From contig JALDYZ010000008.1 in NCBI GenBank assembly GCA_030028905.1, positions 156,074 through 220,073 of the forward strand: DNA of 64,000 nt, in the 5' to 3' direction. The position numbers and the translations under genes were made by a program. This DNA is from Ferirhizobium litorale (lineage in GTDB: Bacteria; Pseudomonadota; Alphaproteobacteria; Rhizobiales; Rhizobiaceae). Under the pieces are notes generated by a model. The model saw only the letters and a program-made list of their open reading frames with translations, was not told the origin of the DNA and made no database searches. Shown here piece after piece: positions 33,801 through 42,913 of the stretch. Each line of letters starts with the position of its first letter. Positions within the stretch are counted from its first letter, which is position 1.

Positions 33801-33848
33801 GTATCATGGCGCCAGGCGTGGGAGAAGGCAGGCGAGAGGTAGCCTGCC

Positions 33849-35435
33849 ATGAACATTTACACTGCCGATCGCTCCGGCGCGGACGATCCGACCATCCAGA
33901 GGCTGGAAGCGGAGCCGGTCAATTCCGCCAGGGTGCGCAAGCCGCTCTACGAGGCGCGCCGCAAGATTTTCCCGAAGCGCGCCGAGGGCAGGTTCCGCCG
34001 CTTCAAGTGGCTGGTGATGCTGGTCACGCTCGGCATCTACTACCTCACGCCGTGGATCCGCTGGGATCGCGGGCCTTTCGCGCCGGACCAGGCGGTGCTC
34101 GTCGATCTCGCCAACCGCCGCTTCTATTTCTTCTTCATCGAGATCTGGCCGCAGGAGTTCATCTTCGTCGCCGGCCTGCTGGTGATGGCCGGGTTCGGTC
34201 TGTTCCTCGTCACCGCCGCCGTCGGCCGCGCCTGGTGCGGCTACACGTGTCCCCAGACAGTGTGGGTCGATCTCTTCCTCGTCGTCGAGCGGGCCATCGA
34301 GGGCGACCGCAACGCCCGCATGAAGCTCGATGCCGGCCCCTGGACACTCGACAAGGTCGGGAAGCGGGTGCTGAAGCATTCGACCTGGCTCGCCATCGCG
34401 GTCGCCACCGGCGGCGCCTGGATCTTCTATTTCTCAGACGCCCCGACGCTCGGTTTCAATTTCCTCACCGGCAATGCCGCCGCCGTCGCCTACATCACCG
34501 TCGCCATCCTGACCGCCACCACCTACGTCTTCGGCGGGCTGATGCGCGAGCAGGTCTGCACCTACATGTGCCCGTGGCCGCGCATCCAGGCGGCCATGCT
34601 CGACGAGAATTCGCTGGTCGTCACCTACAACGACTGGCGGGGAGAACCGCGCTCGCGCCACGCAAAGAAAGCCGTGGCCGCGGGAGAGGCCGTCGGCGAT
34701 TGCGTCGACTGCAATGCCTGCGTCGCCGTCTGTCCGATGGGCATCGACATTCGCGACGGGCAGCAGCTCGAATGCATCACCTGCGCGCTGTGCATCGACG
34801 CCTGCGACGGCGTGATGGACAAGCTCGGGCGCGAGCGCGGACTGATTGCCTATGCCACGCTCAGCGAATACGAAGGGAACATGGCGCTCGCCACCGGCAA
34901 CGGCGCGACCGGCATCGTGCCGTCGAACGTGCGCAACCCCGACGTCAGCTTCTCGGACAAGGTCCGGCACTTCGACTGGCGTGTCATCTTCCGGCCGCGC
35001 ATCCTTCTCTACACGGCAGTCTGGACGCTGGTCGGCATCGGTCTCATCGTCGCCTTGGTTTCGCGCGACCGGCTCGAAGTCAACGTGATCCACGACCGCA
35101 ACCCGCAATACGTGCTCGAATCGGACGGCTCGATCCGCAACGGCTACACGGTGCGCCTGCTCAACATGGTGCCTGAGCCGCGCACCGTCATGCTGTCGAT
35201 CGAGGGGCTGCCGGGCGCGACCATGAAGGTCCCCGGCATCTCCGACGCGTCGGACCGCCTGTTCGCCGTTCCCGTTGATCCGGACAAGGCGACGGCGCTC
35301 AGGGTCTTCGTCACCCTGCCTGCCGGCGGCATCACCGGCGAGGCAATCGATTTCCAGTTTATCGCCGAAGACCGTTCGAGCCACGAGCGCGACGTCTACA
35401 AGGCCGTGTTCAATGCACCGGGGACCAGGAAATGA
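33849..35435 (+). CDS. ccoG: Cytochrome c oxidase accessory protein CcoG (FixG)
   Basis: A 528-residue membrane protein with several helices and two 4Fe-4S cysteine sets: CVDCNACVAVCPMGIDI and CITCALCIDACDGVM. GYTCPQTVWVDLF and CTYMCPWPRIQAAM are also family marks, and a C-terminal Ig-like domain follows the last helix. CcoG has been shown in other bacteria to act as a Cu(II) reductase in cbb3 assembly. It starts the ccoGHIS operon and overlaps ccoH by ATGA. Confidence 0.95.
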   Translation: MNIYTADRSGADDPTIQRLEAEPVNSARVRKPLYEARRKIFPKRAEGRFRRFKWLVMLVTLGIYYLTPWIRWDRGPFAPDQAVLVDLANRRFYFFFIEIWPQEFIFVAGLLVMAGFGLFLVTAAVGRAWCGYTCPQTVWVDLFLVVERAIEGDRNARMKLDAGPWTLDKVGKRVLKHSTWLAIAVATGGAWIFYFSDAPTLGFNFLTGNAAAVAYITVAILTATTYVFGGLMREQVCTYMCPWPRIQAAMLDENSLVVTYNDWRGEPRSRHAKKAVAAGEAVGDCVDCNACVAVCPMGIDIRDGQQLECITCALCIDACDGVMDKLGRERGLIAYATLSEYEGNMALATGNGATGIVPSNVRNPDVSFSDKVRHFDWRVIFRPRILLYTAVWTLVGIGLIVALVSRDRLEVNVIHDRNPQYVLESDGSIRNGYTVRLLNMVPEPRTVMLSIEGLPGATMKVPGISDASDRLFAVPVDPDKATALRVFVTLPAGGITGEAIDFQFIAEDRSSHERDVYKAVFNAPGTRK

Positions 35436-35932
35436 AAACCGTCCACGATCGGCAATCCGACTTCAGGTTCACCGGTTGGCACATGCTGGGCGTCATGATG
35501 CTGTTCTTCGGAACGATCATCTCCGTCAACCTGGTGATGGCCTGGTATGCCACTCATAGCTGGAGCGGGCTGGTTGTGCAGAACACCTATGTCGTCAGCC
35601 AGCAGTTCAATGCCAAGGCGGCCGCGGCAAAGGCCATGGCGGCAACCGGGATCACCGGCAAGCTCGATCTCGACGGGCGCTCGATCCGCTACGTGCTGAC
35701 CCACCCTGAAACCGGGCCGGTCGCCGCCGACGAGGTCGCCATTCGCTTCCGCCGCCCGGTCGGCGAGCACCAGGATTTCACCCTCACGATGAACCGCGAA
35801 GGGCAGGGCGTTTTCACTGCCGAACACCAGATCCTGGCCGGCCAGTGGATCGTCGAGACGACGTCGAGGCGCGATGGCGAGATCATCATGCATGAGGCGG
35901 TTCGCATCCATGTCAGGGGAGAGCGAAAATGA
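35432..35932 (+). CDS. ccoH: cbb3 oxidase assembly protein CcoH (FixH)
   Basis: A 166-residue FixH with one N-terminal membrane helix (WHMLGVMMLFFGTIISVNLVMAW) and a periplasmic domain starting TYVVSQQFNAKAAAAKAM. It is needed for cbb3 maturation and is usually in contact with the oxidase. It overlaps its neighbours by ATGA on both sides. Confidence 0.93.
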   Translation: MKTVHDRQSDFRFTGWHMLGVMMLFFGTIISVNLVMAWYATHSWSGLVVQNTYVVSQQFNAKAAAAKAMAATGITGKLDLDGRSIRYVLTHPETGPVAADEVAIRFRRPVGEHQDFTLTMNREGQGVFTAEHQILAGQWIVETTSRRDGEIIMHEAVRIHVRGERK

Positions 35933-38226
35933 GTTGCTGCGCGGCAGGATCCGAAGGCGCCCTCGACATCGAACAGGCGCACCATCGCCTCGCATCCTCG
36001 GAAGAACTGTGGCTGGCGAGCCGCGATCTCGGCGAAGGGCTGCGGCAGACCGATCTCAGCGTGCCTGCCGTCCATTGCGGCGCCTGCATCACGACGATCG
36101 AAGGGGCTCTGAAGGCGCTGCCTGTGGTGGAACGGGCGCGCGTCAACCTGTCGACCAAGCGGGTTTCCATCGTCTGGAAGGAAGAAGTCGCCGGCGAGCG
36201 GACCGATCCGGCAGACCTCGTCTCGGCGATTGCGGCGACCGGCTACGAGGCGCATCTTTTCAGCACTGCCGGCGAGCCGAACGACGAATTGCGCAACCAG
36301 TTGATCCGCGCCGTCGCCGTCTCGGGCTTTGCCTCGGTCAACATCATGCTGCTGTCGATCTCGGTCTGGTCCGGAGCCGAGGCCGCGACGCGCGACCTGT
36401 TCCACTGGATTTCCGCCCTGATCGCCGCGCCGGCGCTGATCTATGCCGGCCGCTTCTTCTATCAGTCGGCATGGCATGCCCTGAAGCACGGCCGCACCAA
36501 CATGGACGTGCCCATCGCACTGGCCATCACGCTGTCCTACGCGGTCTCGCTCTGGGAAACCATCCACCACGGCGCGCATGCCTGGTTCGATGCCACCGTC
36601 AGCCTGCTGTTCTTCCTGCTGATCGGCCGCACCCTCGATCACCTCATGCGCGACCGTGCCCGCTCGGCGATCACCGGGCTTGCCCGCCTGTCGCCGCGCG
36701 GCGCCATGGTGCTGACCGGGGAGACCGGCCGCGAATACCGGCCGGTGGACGAGATCCGCATCGGCGACCGTATCGCCGTCGCCGCCGGCGACCGCATTCC
36801 GGTCGACGGTACCGTGCGCTCCGGCTCCAGCGACCTCGACGTCTCGATCGTCAACGGCGAAAGCGCCCCCCGCGCCGTCGGTCCGGGCGACAGTCTCCAG
36901 GCGGGGACATTGAGCCTCACCGGCTCGCTGGTCGTCGAGGCGAGCGCGATGGCTCGCAACTCCTTCCTTGCCGAGGTCATCGCGCTGATGGAAGCAGCCG
37001 AAGGGGGCAGGGCGCGCTATCGCCGCATCGCCGACCGCGCGGCGCAATACTATTCGCCGGCGGTGCATCTGCTCGCGCTCCTGACCTTCCTCGGCTGGGG
37101 TTTTTACGGCGGCGACTGGAAACACGCGCTGCTGGTCGCGATCACCGTGCTGATCATCACCTGCCCCTGCGCGCTCGGCCTCGCCGTCCCTGTGGTGCAG
37201 GTCGTTGCCGCCGGCCGATTGTTCCGCAACGGCGTCATGGTCAAGGACGGCTCGGCCATGGAACGGCTGGCCGAGATCGACACCGTCGTCTTCGACAAGA
37301 CCGGAACGCTGACGGTCGGCCGCCCGCGTCTCGTCAACCGCGGCGAGGTCGACGAACGCAATCTGGTGACCGCGGCGGCACTCGGCGCCCATTCCCGCCA
37401 TCCGCTGTCGGCTGCGCTTGCCCGCTTCGCCTCCGGACCAGCGCCGGCGTTGGGTGACGTCCGCGAATTGCCGGGCGCAGGGCTGGAAGCGCAGACGGCG
37501 GAAGGCGTCTACCGACTCGGCAGCAGGCGCTTCGCTTGCAGCGCCGATGATGGCGACGCGGCCGCCGAAGGTAAGTCCGAGGTTGTTCTTTCGCGCGATG
37601 GCTGCGAACTCGAGACTTTCCGCTTCGAGGATATGCTGCGCCCGGGTGCGGCCAATGCCGTCTCGACGCTCGCGGCCATGGGCCATCGCGCCGCTATCCT
37701 CTCCGGTGACCGCCCGGCGGTGGTCGCGGTACTGGCGCGCCGCCTCGGCATCGCCCGTTGGGAAGGGGGGCTGACCCCGAAGGAGAAGGCCGAAAGCTGC
37801 GGCCGGATGGCTGGCGAAGGGCACCGGGTGCTGATGGTCGGCGACGGCATCAACGATGCCCCCGCGCTCGCCGCGGCGCATGTGTCGATGGCGCCCGCGA
37901 CCGCCGCCGATATCGGCCGGCAGGCGGCCGACTTCGTCTTCATGCACGAAAGCCTGCGCGCGGTGCCGTTCGCGATCGACACCGCACGCAGGGCGGGCCG
38001 CCTGATCCGCGAGAATTTCGCGCTCGCCATCGGCTACAACGTCATCGCCGTGCCTATCGCCATTGCCGGCCATGTGACGCCGCTGGTCGCCGCCATCGCC
38101 ATGTCGACCTCGTCGATCGTCGTCGTCGCCAACGCGCTGCGGCTCAACTGGCTTTCCGGCGCCGGGCCGGAACAGGCCGGCCGTGACGTTGCGCCCGGAA
38201 CATCGGAGGTCCGACTGGCATCATGA
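35929..38226 (+). CDS. ccoI: Copper P1B-type ATPase for cbb3 assembly (FixI/CcoI)
   Basis: A 765-residue heavy-metal P-type ATPase. Near the start is a Cys-Cys pair (MSCCAAG), then an HMA domain with C50-x2-C53 (VHCGACITTIEGAL). The membrane metal site TCPCALGLAVP is at about residue 410, the phosphorylated aspartate in DKTGTLT at about 455, and GDGINDAPAL near 638. FixI-type pumps export copper to supply the CuB site of cbb3 rather than to detoxify. Both ends overlap neighbouring genes by ATGA. Confidence 0.95.
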   Translation: MSCCAAGSEGALDIEQAHHRLASSEELWLASRDLGEGLRQTDLSVPAVHCGACITTIEGALKALPVVERARVNLSTKRVSIVWKEEVAGERTDPADLVSAIAATGYEAHLFSTAGEPNDELRNQLIRAVAVSGFASVNIMLLSISVWSGAEAATRDLFHWISALIAAPALIYAGRFFYQSAWHALKHGRTNMDVPIALAITLSYAVSLWETIHHGAHAWFDATVSLLFFLLIGRTLDHLMRDRARSAITGLARLSPRGAMVLTGETGREYRPVDEIRIGDRIAVAAGDRIPVDGTVRSGSSDLDVSIVNGESAPRAVGPGDSLQAGTLSLTGSLVVEASAMARNSFLAEVIALMEAAEGGRARYRRIADRAAQYYSPAVHLLALLTFLGWGFYGGDWKHALLVAITVLIITCPCALGLAVPVVQVVAAGRLFRNGVMVKDGSAMERLAEIDTVVFDKTGTLTVGRPRLVNRGEVDERNLVTAAALGAHSRHPLSAALARFASGPAPALGDVRELPGAGLEAQTAEGVYRLGSRRFACSADDGDAAAEGKSEVVLSRDGCELETFRFEDMLRPGAANAVSTLAAMGHRAAILSGDRPAVVAVLARRLGIARWEGGLTPKEKAESCGRMAGEGHRVLMVGDGINDAPALAAAHVSMAPATAADIGRQAADFVFMHESLRAVPFAIDTARRAGRLIRENFALAIGYNVIAVPIAIAGHVTPLVAAIAMSTSSIVVVANALRLNWLSGAGPEQAGRDVAPGTSEVRLAS

Positions 38227-38393
38227 ATACCCTCGTCTTCCTCATCCCCATCGCGCTCCTCCTCGGCGGCCTCGGGCTCGCCGCCTTCCTCTGGTCGCTG
38301 AAGAGCGGCCAGTACGAGGATCTCGACGGCGCCGCCTGGCGGGCGCTCAACGACGATGACGACCGCCCAGGCCCGCAATCTCTGCATAGGTGA
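38223..38393 (+). CDS. ccoS: cbb3 oxidase maturation protein CcoS (FixS)
   Basis: A 56-residue protein, MNTLVFLIPIALLLGGLGL followed by AFLWSLKSGQYEDLDGAAWRA and an acidic tail. One membrane helix and the WSLKSGQYEDLDGxAWR motif define FixS/CcoS, required for cofactor insertion into CcoN. The ATG overlaps the ccoI stop. Short, but unmistakable by sequence and position. Confidence 0.95.
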   Translation: MNTLVFLIPIALLLGGLGLAAFLWSLKSGQYEDLDGAAWRALNDDDDRPGPQSLHR

Positions 38394-38492
38394 CATGCTC
38401 GCGACCTAAACCGATTTAACCTCATGGATACTTGCCCTTGCGGGATTTGGGTGCGAAAACACTCTCCCCAAATTCGAGCATGGAGAAATGGC

Positions 38493-39923
38493 GTGGAACA
38501 GGCAGAAATCGGATTGATCGGCCTAGGTGTGATGGGCGCGAACCTGTCGCTCAACATTGCCGAGAAAGGCAACAAGATCGCTGTCCTCAACCGCACGGTC
38601 GAGCGCACCGACAAGTTCATGAAGGAGGCAGGCGACCTCAAGAGCCAGATCATCCCCTGCCACACGATCGAGGAGTTCGTCGCCGCCATCCGGCCGCCGC
38701 GCCCGATCATCATCATGATCAAGGCCGGCGAACCGGTCGACCAGCAGATTGCCCAGCTGCAGCCCTATCTCGAGGCCGGCGACATCATGATCGATGCCGG
38801 CAACGCCAATTTCCGCGACACCATGGCCCGCTTCGACCGCCTCAAGGGCACCGGGCTGACGTTCATCGGCATGGGCGTGTCCGGTGGCGAGGAAGGTGCG
38901 CGCCACGGTCCGTCGATCATGGTCGGCGGCGCCGAGGACTCCTGGAAGCGCGTCGAGAAGGTGCTGACCTCGATCGCCGCCAAGTACAAGGGCGAGCCCT
39001 GCGTCGCCTGGCTCGGCGAGAACGGCGCCGGCCACTTCGTCAAGACCATCCACAACGGCATCGAATATGCCGACATGCAGATGATCGCCGAGATCTACGG
39101 CATCCTGCGCGACGGCCTCGGCAAGACCGCGCCCGAGATGAGCGCCATTTTCGGCGAGTGGAACAAGGGTCGGCTCAACTCCTACCTGATCGAGATCACC
39201 GAAAAGGTGCTTTCCACCGCCGATCCTGTCACCGGTAAGCCGATCGTCGACATGATCCTCGACAAGGCCGGCCAGAAGGGTACCGGCAAATGGTCGGTGA
39301 TCGAGGCGCAGAACATGGGCGTGCCGGCCACCGCCATCGAGGCGGCCGTCGCCGCCCGCAGCCTGTCGGCGGCGAAGGACCAGCGGGAGGCGGCGGAAGC
39401 CATCTTCGGCAAGGCGCCGGTGACGTTCCCGATCGCCTACGGCACCGAGCTTCTGAATGACCTCGAACTGGCGCTGTTCGCCGCCAAGATCGGCGCCTAT
39501 GCCCAGGGATTTGCGGTAATGGCCGAGGCGTCGCGCGAGTTCGGCTGGTCGCTGCCGATGCCGACGATCGCCAGGATCTGGCGCGCCGGCTGCATCATCC
39601 GCTCGCAGTTCCTCGACGAGATCACCACCGCCTTCACCGCCAATCCGGATGCTGCCAACCTGATCGTCACGCCGGCCTTCTCGGCCATGGTGAAGGAATC
39701 GATCCCGTCGCTGCGCCGCGTCGTGGCTGCGGCGCTGTCGGCCGGCCTTCCGGTGCCGGCGCTCGCCTCGGCGCTCACCTATTTCGACGCCTATCGCCAG
39801 GGCCGCGGCACCGCCAACCTGATCCAGGCGCAGCGCGACTTCTTCGGTGCGCACGGCTTCGACCGTATCGACGGTGTCGACCAGCATCACGGCCCATGGG
39901 GCAGCGGCGTCGGCGCCGCCTGA
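38493..39923 (+). CDS. gnd: 6-phosphogluconate dehydrogenase (decarboxylating)
   Basis: A 476-residue enzyme of the oxidative pentose phosphate pathway, producing ribulose 5-phosphate, CO2 and NADPH. The Rossmann start is IGLIGLGVMGANLSLNIAEKG; MGVSGGEEGARHGPSIMVGG and the catalytic lysine block FVKTIHNGIEYADMQ are clear, and the C-terminal tail (HGPWGSGVGAA) is complete. A GTG at 38493 with GGAG 7 bp upstream gives the standard family length. It is followed by a strong terminator. Confidence 0.95.
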   Translation: MEQAEIGLIGLGVMGANLSLNIAEKGNKIAVLNRTVERTDKFMKEAGDLKSQIIPCHTIEEFVAAIRPPRPIIIMIKAGEPVDQQIAQLQPYLEAGDIMIDAGNANFRDTMARFDRLKGTGLTFIGMGVSGGEEGARHGPSIMVGGAEDSWKRVEKVLTSIAAKYKGEPCVAWLGENGAGHFVKTIHNGIEYADMQMIAEIYGILRDGLGKTAPEMSAIFGEWNKGRLNSYLIEITEKVLSTADPVTGKPIVDMILDKAGQKGTGKWSVIEAQNMGVPATAIEAAVAARSLSAAKDQREAAEAIFGKAPVTFPIAYGTELLNDLELALFAAKIGAYAQGFAVMAEASREFGWSLPMPTIARIWRAGCIIRSQFLDEITTAFTANPDAANLIVTPAFSAMVKESIPSLRRVVAAALSAGLPVPALASALTYFDAYRQGRGTANLIQAQRDFFGAHGFDRIDGVDQHHGPWGSGVGAA

Positions 39924-39944
39924 GCCTCACCCGAAACTGAAACG

Positions 39945-39972
39945 AAAAACCCGGCCTCGTGCCGGGTTTTTT
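39945..39972 (+). terminator. Rho-independent terminator after gnd
   Basis: AAAAACCCGGC (39945-39955), a CTCGT loop and GCCGGGTTTTTT (39961-39972): a perfect GC stem with A/T flanks and a T-run, so it could also work from the other strand. Confidence 0.92.
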
Positions 39973-39994
39973 GATGCTGCAATCCAACTTGCAC

Positions 39995-40070
39995 CGTCAT
40001 GCAGGACTTGATCCGGCATCCGGCGCGCTCACGTCGTTGAGCGTGAAAGACTACCAACACTTCACCCCAG
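39995..40070 (+). repeat. Multi-hairpin intergenic repeat, decayed copy 2
   Basis: Starts with CGTCATGCAGGACTTGATCC, matching the first half of the element at 12376. The first stem now has one mismatch (TGCAGGA/TCCGGCA) and the second has mismatches in GCGCTCACG/CGTTGAGCG-like arms. Hairpins 3 and 4 are lost or unrecognisable. It abuts the aldehyde dehydrogenase cassette. Confidence 0.75.
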
Positions 40071-40098
40071 TTTCGTCGGCCATTTCGTTTTTATTCTG

Positions 40099-41004
40099 TC
40101 ATTGAAGAGCTGCTCTGCGGTGGTCGCCGATAAAGGCAGTCAGCGCTTGCAACGCCGCGCTCTGATGTCGTCTGCTCGGATAATAAAGTGCAAGACCCGC
40201 AGACGTCGGAATGAACTCTCCAAGCATTCCAATCAACCGTCCTTCGTCTCTGGCGGTCTGTGTCCACCAATCAGCGAGATATGCGAGACCGATTCCGGCA
40301 AGGGAAGCCTCAAGCATCAGACCCGCGTCATCCAGAGTCACCATTCCGGGAACCTCCATCCGTTGGATTTGTCCGTTCACCAGGAACTCCCAACGATCGA
40401 TTTCCCCGCTCGGCATCCTGGATCGAATGCAGCGATGCGACATGAGTTCATCGGGAACCTTCGGAGCCGACATCTCAGCCAGATATTCCGGCGTCCCAAC
40501 AATCGAGAATCTCTGGTCTGGTTCAAGACGAAGCGCGACCATGTCCTTCGGAACGGCGTCGCCTGGTCGAATTCCGGCGTCGAACCCCTCGGCGACGATG
40601 TCAATCGGACGATCCTCGGTCACAAGATCGATTTCGATTTCAGGATAACGCCTGCTGAACTCGACGACCAAAGTTTTCAAAACGCGTCGGGCGGCTCCCA
40701 CCGAGCTGTTGATCCGCAGCTTTCCTGCAGGCCGCGCGCGGTGTTGGTTTACCGTGTCGACCGCGTGGGCGACGGCATCCAAAGCCGGCTCGATCTCCGC
40801 GACGAACTGCGAACCCGCCGTAGTCAAGGAAACGCTACGCGTTGTTCGATTGAAGAGCCGCACTCCCAACTTGGACTCGCTGGCGGCGATACGCTGGCTC
40901 AGGACGGTCGGCGAGGCCCCGACATCGCGAGCGGCAGCCCTGAAGTTCTGTCTTCGTGCCAGCGCTACCACGCTCGCCAACTCTTCCATACTGAGCATCC
41001 GCAT
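40099..41004 (-). CDS. LysR-type transcriptional regulator
   Basis: A 301-residue LysR regulator. The N-terminal winged helix-turn-helix is FRAAARDVGASPTVLSQRIAASESKLGVRLFNRTTRSVSLT; a substrate-binding domain of the DmlR/AaeR-like group follows (LVTEDRPIDIVAEGFDAGIRPG). It is divergent from an aldehyde dehydrogenase gene across 98 bp, and so is the likely regulator of that cassette. The inducer is unknown. Third-codon positions look richer in A/T than in the core genes of the window. Confidence 0.92.
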   Translation of the reverse strand: MRMLSMEELASVVALARRQNFRAAARDVGASPTVLSQRIAASESKLGVRLFNRTTRSVSLTTAGSQFVAEIEPALDAVAHAVDTVNQHRARPAGKLRINSSVGAARRVLKTLVVEFSRRYPEIEIDLVTEDRPIDIVAEGFDAGIRPGDAVPKDMVALRLEPDQRFSIVGTPEYLAEMSAPKVPDELMSHRCIRSRMPSGEIDRWEFLVNGQIQRMEVPGMVTLDDAGLMLEASLAGIGLAYLADWWTQTARDEGRLIGMLGEFIPTSAGLALYYPSRRHQSAALQALTAFIGDHRRAALQ

Positions 41005-41044
41005 TCATAAATTCCATGCATCTCTTCATCCAATATTATAGCAG

Positions 41045-41057
41045 TTATCATGGATAA
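41045..41057. promoter_or_regulatory. Palindrome in the LysR/aldehyde dehydrogenase divergent promoter
   Basis: TTATC-ATG-GATAA, a perfect inverted repeat in the 98-bp divergent region, 46 bp before the aldehyde dehydrogenase ATG. A candidate LysR contact site. Surrounding AT-rich DNA (CAATATTATAG) fits a promoter. Confidence 0.4.
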
Positions 41058-41102
41058 TGGGCGAGCATATTTTCATCCCATCCCAATGGATGGAGAAACA
41101 TC

Positions 41103-42527
41103 ATGAACCAGATCAATCAAATCTATGTCGACGGCCAGTTCGTGACCCCGCACGGAACCGACCTTTTCGAACTTCGCAACCCAGCGACGGCTGAACTGAT
41201 CGGCCACGTCCGGCTTGGCGACGAGAGCGATGCCCGCGATGCCGTCGCCGCGGCCAAAGCGGCTTTTCCGGCTTGGTCGCGTACGTCCAAGGATGAGCGT
41301 ATCGGACTGCTGACCCGCATGCACGAAGCCATCTTGGCCCACAAGACCGAGCTTCTTGATGCGATCATTCTCGAATATGGAGCGCCCGTCTCCCGCGCCG
41401 ACTGGATGGTCGGTCATGCGGCCGATAGCTTCATTGATGCAGCACGCGCGCTCGAGAGCTACGCTCTAGAGCAGACGATCGGAAACGCCAACGTCATCAT
41501 GCAGCCGCTCGGCGTCGTCGGGCTTATTACCCCTTGGAACAGCAACGCGGGCTTCATCTGCAGCAAGCTCGCCTATGCCTTGGCGGCGGGTTGCACCGCC
41601 GTCATCAAGCCGAGCGAGATGAGCGCGATCCAGACAAGCATCGTGTTGAAAGCGCTCCACGAAGCGAAAGCACCCGCTGGCGTCTACAACGTCGTTAACG
41701 GCCGCGGCGACGTCGTCGGTGCTGAAATCACGAGAAACCCAGACGTGGCCAAGGTGTCCTTCACGGGGTCGACGGCAGTGGGCAAGTCCATCCTGCGCGA
41801 GGCCGCAGGAACATTGAAGCGCGTGACCCTTGAGCTGGGTGGAAAATCGCCGAGTGTTATTCTGGACGACGCTGACCTTAGCCAAGCTATTCCGCTGGCT
41901 CTGCAAGTCGGCCTCAACAACAGCGGCCAAGCATGCATCAACGGCACGCGCATCCTGGTTCCTGAAGCTCGGCACGACGAAGCGCTCGCCATGATCAAGG
42001 CGACAGTGGACCAGATGAGGGCGGGCGATCCCAGGAACCCCGCCACCGTCATCGGTCCGATGGTCAGTCAGACCCAATACGAGCGCGTTCAACGATACAT
42101 CCGGACTGGAGTTCAGGAAGGCGCGACTTTGGTCTCTGGCGGCGAAGGACATCCTGACGGCGAAGGTGGCTACACCGTTAGGCCGACGGTGTTCGCAAAC
42201 GTCACCAACGACATGGTGATCGCGCGCGAGGAAATCTTTGGCCCCGTCCTGTGCGTCCTGACCTACACGGACGAGGAAGACGCCATTCGCATCGCGAACG
42301 ACACTCCGTATGGACTGTATGCCTATGTGTTTTCCGCTGACGCCGAACACGCGACCAGGGTGGCGAACAGGCTTGAGGCGGGCCGCGTGTCTATCAACGG
42401 CGCTCCGCATCACCCCGACGTGCCGTTCGGCGGCTTCAAGCAGTCCGGTATCGGCCGAGAATATGGCGTGTTCGGCCTTCAGGCTTATCTCGAACCCAAG
42501 GCACTCCTAGGTGCGGTGGCAGCATGA
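41103..42527 (+). CDS. NAD(P)-dependent aldehyde dehydrogenase
   Basis: A 474-residue ALDH-superfamily enzyme that oxidises an aldehyde to its acid. Catalytic Cys278 is in NNSGQACINGTRIL and the general base Glu244 in VTLELGGKSPSVILDDAD; the coenzyme loop is VSFTGSTAVGKSILREAAG. The conserved EEIFGPVL block is intact. Its stop overlaps the next ATG by 4 bp. The substrate is not evident; with a CMD-like partner and a LysR regulator, it may belong to degradation of an aromatic or aliphatic aldehyde. Confidence 0.93.
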   Translation: MNQINQIYVDGQFVTPHGTDLFELRNPATAELIGHVRLGDESDARDAVAAAKAAFPAWSRTSKDERIGLLTRMHEAILAHKTELLDAIILEYGAPVSRADWMVGHAADSFIDAARALESYALEQTIGNANVIMQPLGVVGLITPWNSNAGFICSKLAYALAAGCTAVIKPSEMSAIQTSIVLKALHEAKAPAGVYNVVNGRGDVVGAEITRNPDVAKVSFTGSTAVGKSILREAAGTLKRVTLELGGKSPSVILDDADLSQAIPLALQVGLNNSGQACINGTRILVPEARHDEALAMIKATVDQMRAGDPRNPATVIGPMVSQTQYERVQRYIRTGVQEGATLVSGGEGHPDGEGGYTVRPTVFANVTNDMVIAREEIFGPVLCVLTYTDEEDAIRIANDTPYGLYAYVFSADAEHATRVANRLEAGRVSINGAPHHPDVPFGGFKQSGIGREYGVFGLQAYLEPKALLGAVAA

Positions 42528-42913
42528 GTACCGACCCAGTGGATGGTGCCGCCATCTATTCCGAACTTCGTGGCGCGGAAAATTCGCGCCGCCTCCTAGA
42601 ACTGTCCCAAGGAGCCGATGCGCATGCAGCCATCGCCAGCCTTGCGCTAGACTTCGTCTACGGCAAGGTCTGGTCTCGAGACGGTCTCGACCGGAAACAG
42701 CGAAGCCTGGTGACGATCGGCGTCCTGATCGCCCTCCGGCAGTTTTCCGAGCTAGAAAACCACATGAGGATCGGACTTGAGAACGGCTTGAGCCATCGGG
42801 AAATTGAAGAAGCAATTGTCCAGGCCGCGCCTTATGCAGGTTTTCCCGCAGCTTGGTCCGCCGCAACATCCCTGAGCGACTTGGCCCGAGAAGCGGAAGG
42901 TTCACGAGACTAA
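42524..42913 (+). CDS. Carboxymuconolactone decarboxylase-family protein
   Basis: A 129-residue CMD/AhpD-like helical protein: FVYGKVWSRDGLDRKQRSLVTIGVLIALRQFSELENHMRIGLENGLSHREIEEAIVQAAPYAGFPAAW covers the whole domain. It lacks the CxxC thiol pair of AhpD, so a peroxidase role is unlikely; it resembles gamma-carboxymuconolactone decarboxylase-type proteins of unknown substrate. Translation is coupled to the aldehyde dehydrogenase through an ATGA overlap. Confidence 0.88.
   Translation: MSTDPVDGAAIYSELRGAENSRRLLELSQGADAHAAIASLALDFVYGKVWSRDGLDRKQRSLVTIGVLIALRQFSELENHMRIGLENGLSHREIEEAIVQAAPYAGFPAAWSAATSLSDLAREAEGSRD

Noticed and set aside
35689..38073. A 794-codon minus-strand frame opposite ccoI
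   Set aside because: The plus strand encodes a complete copper ATPase with all motifs. The antisense frame is Arg/Asp-rich low-similarity sequence, common in high-GC DNA.
40102..41010. Plus-strand frame of about 300 codons opposite the LysR gene
   Set aside because: The LysR protein on the minus strand is complete with a clear helix-turn-helix, and the opposite frame has no recognisable content.
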